This document shows positions 57,582-64,000 of a stretch of 64,000 nucleotides of DNA, one piece after another. The stretch spans positions 94,094 through 158,093 of the forward strand of contig NZ_JACJSI010000009.1 in the NCBI RefSeq assembly GCF_014698065.1, written 5' to 3'. Below the pieces are notes generated by a model that did not search any database, had not been told where the DNA came from, and saw only the letters and a program-made list of their open reading frames with translations. The stretch is from Nostoc flagelliforme FACHB-838 (GTDB taxonomy: Bacteria; Cyanobacteriota; Cyanobacteriia; Cyanobacteriales; Nostocaceae). The position numbers and the translations under genes are program-made. Position 1 is the first letter of the stretch. Each line of letters starts with the position of its first letter.

Positions 57582-60500
57582 GTGTGGCAGATGCTCAGGC
57601 GGATATCGCAGTCGCTTAAAAGGTTTTTAAAGCGCCTCATTGCAAGTAAGCAGACTAGTTCTCTCAAGGGTGCAAGAGGACACAATCTGGTGGAAATACT
57701 ACCAGAACTAACCAATGCTGATCTGGAACAATTGTTTATCCAATTGTTAGAAGGCGTGCATCAAGCACGAGGACGACAGTGGGCATTGAGGTATCTGCAA
57801 CGGATCGAAAATCGGGTTCCGGCTGAACGCTGGATAGACTGGTTGGTGATGTTTGGCGAAAGCTTGCTAGCTTCACCTACACCGAATCCTCTTTTAGCAA
57901 CACAGATGGTGCAATTGGGGGAACTTGGTGTTGGCAGAATTGGAGATGTTGCATACAACATTGGCATCCGGCTAATGCAAAATTTACCTACAGAGATAGA
58001 GTATCAGGACAATCAAGCAGAAGATGAGGTAGAAATAACTCCTGGGCAAGAACTGCTTTGCGATTTGGGCGAGCAGTTATGGGAGTATGATGAACCAGAT
58101 GTCGTAGAAATAACTCCTGGGCAAGAACTGCTCCGCAATTTAGGCGAGCAGTTATGGGAGTATGATGAGCCAGATGTCGTAGAAATCATTACCGATAAAG
58201 AAATCCCAAGTTCCCCAGGGCAAGAACTGATTCGCAATTTAGGTGAACAGTTATGGGAATATGATGTGCCAGATGTTGAACCAATCACGTTAGCACCCGA
58301 AAATGCCTCTTTTGAGGAAAGATTGCCCGAAAACTTAGAGGAACTAGTATTGGAGTATGAAAGGGAAGATGCTCAAACTACAATACCCGAAAATGTCCCT
58401 CTCCCCGCAGCGGAAGATTCAATTACTTCTTTAGCCCAACTGCGGTTCGGCGATGAAGAAGTTGTTCAAATTAAAACACCAGCAAATCTCCTTTCCACCA
58501 CACAAAGGGCTGAATTAGTGACATCTCCCTCGGTGGAAACCTGGGATAACACGTTGACGAATTTAGAGCCAAACGTGGCTAATACCTTAGACGAGTTGTG
58601 GGTGAGGTTGGATCAAAGTACCAACTTAGTGCAGCAACTTGCTTCTAACTTGGCAGTTCAAAGTAGTAATTCCCCCGGTATTATTGAGCGACATAATGAT
58701 AATCCAATTACCCATGCTCAAGGGTGGTTTTACCAAGGTCTAAGCCAAGCGAAAACAGGTGATTTGTTAGGCGCGATCGGATCTTATGACAAAGCGATTG
58801 AACTGCAACCAGAATTCTCAGAATATTGGTTTAACCGAGGCTTGACGCTGTTCCATTTGGAACGTTTTGAAGAAGCGATCGCATCTTATGAAAAAGCCAC
58901 ACAACTGAAACCCGACTTCTACAAAGCTTGGTACAACCGGGGTGGAACTCTCGGAGAATTAGGATACTTTGAAGAAGCGATGGCTTCTTTTGACAAAGCT
59001 ATAGAAATCAAGCCAGACTATCAAGAAGCTTGGTCTAGCAAGGGTTTGGCGCTGCTGAAATTAGGTTGGCTACCAGAAGCTATTGCTAGCTATGACCAAG
59101 CGCTGCATCTGGAACCAGAAGACCAGGAAAACTGGTATCACCGAGGCATAGCCCTAGCTGTAAGTGAACAATTTGCCGAGGCGATTATATCTTATGACAG
59201 AGCGATAGAAATTGACCCAGAGTACCACGAAGTTTGGATAGATAGGGGTGTAGTGCTGTTTAATTTAGGAAGATGGTCAGAAGCGATCGCCTCCTGGGAT
59301 AAAGCACTGTCAGTTCAATCCGACTTCTACTTAGCTTGGTACAACCGGGGTATAGCATTAGACAACTTAGGACGTAGACAAGAAGCAATCGCCTCATATC
59401 GGCAAGCGATCGCTATTAAACCTGACTTCCACCTAGCTTGGTACAATCAGGCAGTAGCACTATTTTATTTAGAACAATTTGTCGAAGCGATCGCTTGTTA
59501 TGATAACGCTTTGCAAATTAAACAAGATTATTGGGAAGCTTGGATTGGTCGGGGAACTGCGATCGGTCATTTAGTCAACTCTGACGTATTGCAAAATTTA
59601 TTAAGTAGTATCACAGCGACAAATCCCGCCTTGCAACAGGGTGGCTACGAAGGGAAATTAGCTAGCTACGAGGAAGGGTTAAAGCATCTGCGGACAGATA
59701 CCCACCCAGAAGGTTGGGGGAGATTGCATTTTGCGATCGCTAATACTTACTACGAGCAGGGCAAAAAACATACCAATACCCGTGATTATTGGCGCAAAGC
59801 CGCATCTGAGTATCATCAAGCCCTATTAACCCTGACATTAGAATATTTTCCTCAGTTGCATCTAGAGGTTTTGCAATCTCTAAGCAAAGTGCTAATGGGT
59901 TTGGGACAGACAACACAAGTTCAAGAATTGCTGCAACGCGGTACAGATTTATTGCGACAATTGCTGAGTGAAGAAACTCGCTCAGACGAAAGTAAAAAAC
60001 AACTAGCTCTGAAATTTGCAGGCTTTGATCAATTGGCAGTTGATTTAGCTGTAGAGTCCGGTGATTTAGTAGAAGCCTGGGAAATTGCCGAACAAGGCAA
60101 AAATGCTTGTTTGAACTGGCTACTTTATGGCTGGAATGATAATATTTACTCGCCTTATTATGGCGCAATTCAACAACTATTCAATCCCACAACAGCAATT
60201 ATTTACTGGCATATTAGTCCAGTTGCCCTACATACTTTCATTCTCAAAGACCAAGCGCCATCACCGATTCTCCTCTTTACCCCCATGCAAGATACTGGGG
60301 CAATATCTTTAGGAGAAGATGTTATTCGTCTAAATGAATTGCCCTTACCCGAAGCAGTGCAACGATTAATTGAATTTGAAACTTGGTTAGAAGATTGGCA
60401 TCAACAATACCAAGAATATCGCAGCACAGCGCAAGATAAAGAAAGTAAAAGCCAGCATTCCTGGCGAGTTGGTATGGAAGAAAAACTGTTGCATCTGTAT

Positions 60501-61442
60501 GAAATTCTGAATATTTCGACAATTGCACAGGAACTTGAAGGCATTACCCAACTGGTTTTAATTCCTCATCGTGACTTGTACAGATTGCCCATTCATACCC
60601 TTTTCCATCTCTCTTCCCCATCGCCAGAAGAGTTACCGAATGTAGAATCAAATTTCACTGTCACTTATGTACCCAGTGCCCAAATCGGTTTATCAATAAG
60701 AACTGAGGATATATGGCAGTGGCAAAATGAGTTATTGCTAAGTGTTGAGCATCCTGAAAGTACAAATTATCCGACACTTAAGTTTGCCAAACTTGAGTCT
60801 GAAGTTGTTAGTCAGATGTTCAATAATATCCAACGAATCCAGGGGGCAGAAGCTACAAAAACTATTGTCGAAAATGCCTTATCTGATAATTACAACATTT
60901 TGCATTTTACGGGTCATGTCACTAATAATTTAGCTGAACCTAAAAAATCAGAATTAGCATTAGCAGGTGAAGATAGGCTGACTCTTGATGAAATCTGCCA
61001 ACAAAATCTAGGAAGTTATAACCTTATTACCCTCTCTGCTTGTGAAAATTTGAGTACTAGCAACCACATTATCAGTAGCGAATATGTGAGTTTAGTCAGT
61101 GGTTTTGTGAGTCAAGGTGTACCTCATGTAGTGAGTACTCTCTGGAGTGTAGAATCTTCAGCTAGTGCTTTGGTAATGATCGAGTTTTACCGAAGATTAC
61201 AGCCCAATAAATCAGCAGTTACTGCCTTAGCCGAAGCAACACGATGGCTAAAAGAACTAACTGCTGGAGAGCTAACAAAATGGTATGAAGATGTCTTGAA
61301 TAATCTGCATCCCGAAGAAGTAAGAATTCAAACTTATTTAACAACACAACTATATAGAAATAGTAAAATGGCATCAGATAAAAATCTTTATAATCATCCT
61401 TATTACTGGGCAGCATTCACGATTACGGGGAAGCCAAATTAG
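57582..61442 (+). CDS. TPR-CHAT protein (caspase-like protease) with duplicated N-terminal domain
   Basis: A 1286-residue protein, GTG start (57582). Order: basic amphipathic N-terminus (MLRRISQSLKRFLKRLIASK), domain shared with the preceding gene (about 40-135), three GQELL-NLGEQLWEYDEPDV repeats (150-232), acidic linker, eight TPRs (about 378-665, for example AWYNRGGTLGELGYFEEAMA), a helical region, and a C-terminal CHAT domain (about 1000-1286). The caspase-type dyad is present: H1112 (LHFTGHVTNN) and C1154 (ITLSACENLS), followed by LVSGFVSQGVPHVVSTLWSV. CHAT proteins act as proteases, often activated by TPR-sensed partners. The substrate is unknown. Confidence 0.9.
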   Translation: MWQMLRRISQSLKRFLKRLIASKQTSSLKGARGHNLVEILPELTNADLEQLFIQLLEGVHQARGRQWALRYLQRIENRVPAERWIDWLVMFGESLLASPTPNPLLATQMVQLGELGVGRIGDVAYNIGIRLMQNLPTEIEYQDNQAEDEVEITPGQELLCDLGEQLWEYDEPDVVEITPGQELLRNLGEQLWEYDEPDVVEIITDKEIPSSPGQELIRNLGEQLWEYDVPDVEPITLAPENASFEERLPENLEELVLEYEREDAQTTIPENVPLPAAEDSITSLAQLRFGDEEVVQIKTPANLLSTTQRAELVTSPSVETWDNTLTNLEPNVANTLDELWVRLDQSTNLVQQLASNLAVQSSNSPGIIERHNDNPITHAQGWFYQGLSQAKTGDLLGAIGSYDKAIELQPEFSEYWFNRGLTLFHLERFEEAIASYEKATQLKPDFYKAWYNRGGTLGELGYFEEAMASFDKAIEIKPDYQEAWSSKGLALLKLGWLPEAIASYDQALHLEPEDQENWYHRGIALAVSEQFAEAIISYDRAIEIDPEYHEVWIDRGVVLFNLGRWSEAIASWDKALSVQSDFYLAWYNRGIALDNLGRRQEAIASYRQAIAIKPDFHLAWYNQAVALFYLEQFVEAIACYDNALQIKQDYWEAWIGRGTAIGHLVNSDVLQNLLSSITATNPALQQGGYEGKLASYEEGLKHLRTDTHPEGWGRLHFAIANTYYEQGKKHTNTRDYWRKAASEYHQALLTLTLEYFPQLHLEVLQSLSKVLMGLGQTTQVQELLQRGTDLLRQLLSEETRSDESKKQLALKFAGFDQLAVDLAVESGDLVEAWEIAEQGKNACLNWLLYGWNDNIYSPYYGAIQQLFNPTTAIIYWHISPVALHTFILKDQAPSPILLFTPMQDTGAISLGEDVIRLNELPLPEAVQRLIEFETWLEDWHQQYQEYRSTAQDKESKSQHSWRVGMEEKLLHLYEILNISTIAQELEGITQLVLIPHRDLYRLPIHTLFHLSSPSPEELPNVESNFTVTYVPSAQIGLSIRTEDIWQWQNELLLSVEHPESTNYPTLKFAKLESEVVSQMFNNIQRIQGAEATKTIVENALSDNYNILHFTGHVTNNLAEPKKSELALAGEDRLTLDEICQQNLGSYNLITLSACENLSTSNHIISSEYVSLVSGFVSQGVPHVVSTLWSVESSASALVMIEFYRRLQPNKSAVTALAEATRWLKELTAGELTKWYEDVLNNLHPEEVRIQTYLTTQLYRNSKMASDKNLYNHPYYWAAFTITGKPN
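58029..58277 (+). repeat. Three tandem 75-99 bp repeats in the TPR-CHAT gene
   Basis: Units 58029-58103, 58104-58178 (both 75 bp, nearly identical) and 58179-58277 (99 bp, with an eight-codon insertion) encode EITPGQELL-NLGEQLWEYDEPDVV. High DNA identity of the first two suggests recent duplication. Confidence 0.9.
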
Positions 61443-61482
61443 AATAATTCGTAATTCGTAATTTGTAATTCGTAATTCGTAA
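61443..61482. repeat. TAATTCG short tandem repeat
   Basis: Five or so GTAATTC / GTAATTT heptamer units, of the STRR type known from heterocystous cyanobacteria, between the CHAT and carboxypeptidase genes. Confidence 0.7.
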
Positions 61483-61496
61483 TGGGGAGATTTGTT

Positions 61497-63179
61497 ATGC
61501 CAGATGTTCGGTTTGATAAATACTATCGTTATGAAGACCTGACACGCATTCTGCATAGTTATGCACAGGAATTTCCCCAGCTAGTACGCATCGAAAGTAT
61601 TGGCAAAAGTTACGAAGGGCGTGACATCTGGCTATTGACAGTTACCAATTTTACCACTGCTGCACATCAAGAAAAACCTGCCCTCTGGGTTGATGGGAAC
61701 ATCCACGCCACTGAACTAGCACCGTCAAGTGTTTGCCTATACCTATTGCAAACGTTAGTTACAGCTTACGGTACTCACTCAGAAATTACCCGTTGTTTGG
61801 ATACTCGCACCTTCTACATTTGCCCCCGCGTTAACCCTGATGGTGCTGAGTTGGCATTGGCTGACAAACCGAAATTTATTCGCTCCGGTACTCGTCCCTA
61901 TCCCCATGATGAGGAAGGTAACGACGGGTTAGTGATGGAAGATATCGATGGCGATGGTCGGATTTTACTGATGCGAATCCCCGATGCTAATGGGGCTTGG
62001 AAAGTCTGTCCTACTGAACCACGATTGTTGGTGCGGCGTGAACCAACAGAAACAGGTGGTCAGTATTATCGCGTATTACCAGAAGGAAATATAGAAAATT
62101 ACGACGGAGTTCAGATTCCAATTCAGCGTTCTAAAGAAGGACTAGACTTAAACCGGAATTTTCCATTTTTGTGGCGGCAAGAATCTGAGCAATCAGGGGC
62201 TGGCCCCTATCCTACATCTGAAACAGAAGTGCGATCGCTTGTCCAATTTCTCACTACACATCCTAATATTACAGGAGCGATCGCCTTTCATACCTTTAGC
62301 GGTGTTCTCATCCGTTCCTACACCCACCTCAGTGATGACGAATTCCCTGTCAATGACCTCCGCACCTATCAACGCATTGGTGCTAAAGGTAGTGAACTTA
62401 CTCAATACCCAGCAATCTCCGCCTTTCATGATTTCCGCTATGACCCTAAAGACGTAATTACAGGTACATTCCATGACTGGGCTTATGAATATCAAGGTCT
62501 GTTTGCCTGGACAGTAGAAGTCTGGAGTCCGCAGCGCCAAGCTGGAATTAATGATTACAAATACATTGATTGGCAGCGAGAACACCCTGTAGAAGATGAC
62601 TTGAAATTACTGCGTTGGAACGATGAAAAACTGGCAGGTAAGGGCTATGTAGACTGGTATCCCTTCGAGCATCCCCAACTCGGTCAGATTGAACTAGGGG
62701 GCTGGGATACAATGTATGCTTGGACAAATCCACCCCCTGAGTTTCTGGAGAAGGAGATAGCTCTTTTTCCAGAATGGCTAGTTTGGCATCTGTTAATATC
62801 TCCTCGTTTAGAGATTTACGAAGCCAGTATCCACAACTTGGGTGATGATACTTATCGAGTGCGATTGGTTGTGCATAACACAGGCTGGTTGCCCACTAAT
62901 GTCACCCAAAAAGCCTTTGAAAAAAAGCTGGTGCGGGGCTGTATCTGTGAAATTGAACTGCCTCCTGGGGGAACTTTAGTAACGGGTAAGCCCCGTGAAG
63001 AGTTAGGTCAATTAGAGGGACGGGCCTACAAGCCTTCAACTCCCATCAGACGGCACAGCGATCCTACCAAGGATCGGGCGAAGGTGGAATGGGTGGTGCG
63101 TGTGCCTCAAGGTAGCACAGTTAAACTGCTAGCCCGTCATGAACGCGCTGGCGTTGTTCGCACTGAATTGACCACCTAA
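61497..63179 (+). CDS. M14 family zinc carboxypeptidase
   Basis: 560 residues from ATG 61497, preferred because GGGGAG lies 7-12 nt before it; ATG 61482 is in frame but inside the repeat. Zinc ligands are H70 and E73 (DGNIHATELA) and H265 (AFHTFSG). The catalytic Glu is E341 (FAWTVEVWSPQ), and R/N are supplied by DLNRNFPFLW (217-226). No signal peptide is seen, so it may be cytosolic. A C-terminal domain of about 150 residues follows (IYEASIHNLGDDTYRVRLVV), as in bacterial M14 proteins of this length. It probably trims peptides; specificity unknown. Confidence 0.92.
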   Translation: MPDVRFDKYYRYEDLTRILHSYAQEFPQLVRIESIGKSYEGRDIWLLTVTNFTTAAHQEKPALWVDGNIHATELAPSSVCLYLLQTLVTAYGTHSEITRCLDTRTFYICPRVNPDGAELALADKPKFIRSGTRPYPHDEEGNDGLVMEDIDGDGRILLMRIPDANGAWKVCPTEPRLLVRREPTETGGQYYRVLPEGNIENYDGVQIPIQRSKEGLDLNRNFPFLWRQESEQSGAGPYPTSETEVRSLVQFLTTHPNITGAIAFHTFSGVLIRSYTHLSDDEFPVNDLRTYQRIGAKGSELTQYPAISAFHDFRYDPKDVITGTFHDWAYEYQGLFAWTVEVWSPQRQAGINDYKYIDWQREHPVEDDLKLLRWNDEKLAGKGYVDWYPFEHPQLGQIELGGWDTMYAWTNPPPEFLEKEIALFPEWLVWHLLISPRLEIYEASIHNLGDDTYRVRLVVHNTGWLPTNVTQKAFEKKLVRGCICEIELPPGGTLVTGKPREELGQLEGRAYKPSTPIRRHSDPTKDRAKVEWVVRVPQGSTVKLLARHERAGVVRTELTT

Positions 63180-63183
63180 ACCC

Positions 63184-63384
63184 ATGATTACCGTTCGCCT
63201 GATTACACGCGACAAACTTCCTCAACTTCTGGCGTTGTATCACCACCTAAATCCCATTGATGCACCTCTACCTGCTGACGATGTTTTACAATCCATTTGG
63301 GATGCGATTTTACATGATCCCCGTTTGTATTACATTGTGGCTGATATTGCTAATCATTTAGTCGCAACGTGTAACTTAACTACA
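63184..63384 (+). pseudogene. GNAT acetyltransferase gene, disrupted by IS insertion
   Basis: The frame starts MITVRLITRDKLPQLLALYH and runs LYYIVADIANHLVATCNLTT, the N-terminal third of a GNAT N-acetyltransferase. After codon 67 it enters the IS left end (GGACTTACGCA at 63385) and ends 28 codons later with unrelated residues. The acetyl-CoA binding motif is missing, so the product would be inactive. It overlaps the M14 gene's end by spacing of 4 bp, so the two were probably co-transcribed. Confidence 0.8.
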
Positions 63385-64000
63385 GGACTTACGCAACTGG
63401 CACAATGCGAGCGCCAATTACTAGTACATAAGTATTATTTGAATCTGATTCCGAATGCCTTGTATTTGTAATAAAAGCTGGTGTATTGGAAGCAAAGCAT
63501 GAAATATTCATGAGAAAATAGGTAGAGGTTGTATGAGATAAATGTTGCTTACGGGAATGAGATTTACTAAGCTTAATTACTGCCAATACTTATTAAGTAG
63601 TCAAATTAATTATACGATGACCAATTTGGCAGAGCATTTGGAGACTATTAGCCATGATGCAATTAACTACTATTTAAAGAGAGAAAAGTTAACACCTCGA
63701 TTACTCTGGGATAACGTGAAAGAGGTAGTTGAGCCTGATACCAATGGTTACATAATATTTGATGATAGCGTTTTAGATAAAAGGTATTCTGAAGAAATAG
63801 AAATAGTCAGGAGACAATATAGTGGTAATGAGCATGGTGTCCTCAAAGGTATTGGTGTAGTTAGTTGCGTGTATGTCAACCCTACTATTCAAAGATTTTG
63901 GGTAATAGATTACCGCATTTTTAATCCTGATGTCGATGGTAAAACCAAGATAGACCATGTGAAAGACATGCTGCAAAACCTTGTGTATCATAAGCTTTTA
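63385..64000 (+). mobile_element. Insertion sequence, IS701/IS4-like, left end and partial transposase
   Basis: The left end GGACTTACGCA interrupts the GNAT gene. About 160 bp inside, a transposase gene begins, and the element continues past the window. The right end and the target duplication are not visible. Its terminal 11 bp match the MITE at 3614-3744. Confidence 0.8.
63542..64000 (+). CDS. IS701/IS4-like family transposase, 3' part beyond window
   Basis: An open frame from ATG 63542 (ATG 63557 also possible) to the window end, 153 codons. LNYCQYLLSSQINYTMTNLA, EKLTPRLLWDNVKEVVEPD, the first catalytic Asp in NGYIIFDDSVLDKRYS, RRQYSGNEHGVLKGIGVVSC and FWVIDYRIFNPDVDGKTKID agree with cyanobacterial DDE transposases of this group as I remember them. 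No stop or frameshift is seen in the visible part, so it may be active. Confidence 0.85.
   Translation, partial: MLLTGMRFTKLNYCQYLLSSQINYTMTNLAEHLETISHDAINYYLKREKLTPRLLWDNVKEVVEPDTNGYIIFDDSVLDKRYSEEIEIVRRQYSGNEHGVLKGIGVVSCVYVNPTIQRFWVIDYRIFNPDVDGKTKIDHVKDMLQNLVYHKLL

Noticed and set aside
58013..58288. Minus-strand Ser/Cys-rich repeat frame
   Set aside because: Antisense shadow of the threefold repeat in the TPR-CHAT gene.

Overview
The window is chromosomal DNA of a filamentous, probably heterocyst-forming cyanobacterium of the Nostoc/Anabaena type. Several things point to this: many GCGATCGC (HIP1) octamers, PetM and Ycf39 photosynthesis genes, a SigG-type ECF sigma factor, short tandem repeats, abundant small palindromic or MITE-like elements between genes, and several cyanobacteria-restricted families (DUF2949, double W-NGCL-P-DE-CT secreted proteins, a CHAT/TPR protein). 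Coding density is moderate, with several 0.7-1.8 kb gaps that hold repeats and gene relics.

Layout. 1-3.6 kb: a partial L,D-transpeptidase, then SigG with its probable membrane anti-sigma factor and a gamma-glutamylcyclotransferase-like gene. 3.6-9.6 kb: an IS-derived MITE, leuS, a long gap rich in repeats and relics, and a class V aminotransferase. 9.8-16.9 kb: DUF2949, a DUF192 lipoprotein, an OmpR-type regulator, NAD kinase, Ycf39, petM (34 aa), pdxA and a phosphoribosyltransferase. 17.8-24.8 kb: accessory and signalling genes, including a truncated-looking N-terminal module, a secreted duplicated-domain protein, a PAS-GAF-PAS-cyclase with an altered active site and a BY-kinase-type polysaccharide protein. 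25.4-33.9 kb: RNase Z, a secreted two-nuclease fusion, pyrE, a CAU tRNA, a CNNM/CorC transporter-like protein and queC. 34-45.4 kb: an oxidoreductase, a TTA-flanked MITE, DedA, a chromosomal ParM/ParR-like pair, a coiled-coil protein overlapping coaD, lgt, cobM behind a candidate cobalamin riboswitch, a MIF-like tautomerase, rlmN, a Gln-rich secreted protein and a zinc ribbon. 46-56 kb: uvrC, a CheY-like regulator with a small convergent gene, tRNA-Arg(CCG), an M23 peptidase, a family 2 glycosyltransferase and dnaX. 56.6-64 kb: a pair of proteins sharing one N-terminal domain (one carries eight TPRs and a CHAT protease domain), an M14 carboxypeptidase, a GNAT gene cut by an insertion sequence, and the start of that IS (IS701/IS4-like).

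How genes may work together. SigG and the membrane protein behind it look like an envelope-stress module. Ycf39 and PetM relate to thylakoid complexes. The ParM-like ATPase and its ParR-like partner, 5 bp apart on what looks like chromosome, resemble a plasmid segregation module put to a cellular use. The two-gene unit at 56.6-61.4 kb (a small protein plus a TPR-CHAT protein sharing a domain, a basic amphipathic N-terminus and a WEY-PD motif) is the best candidate for an undescribed system: a caspase-like protease with a possible substrate, sensor or adaptor encoded next to it. All functional calls rest on reading motifs by eye; no database search was run.
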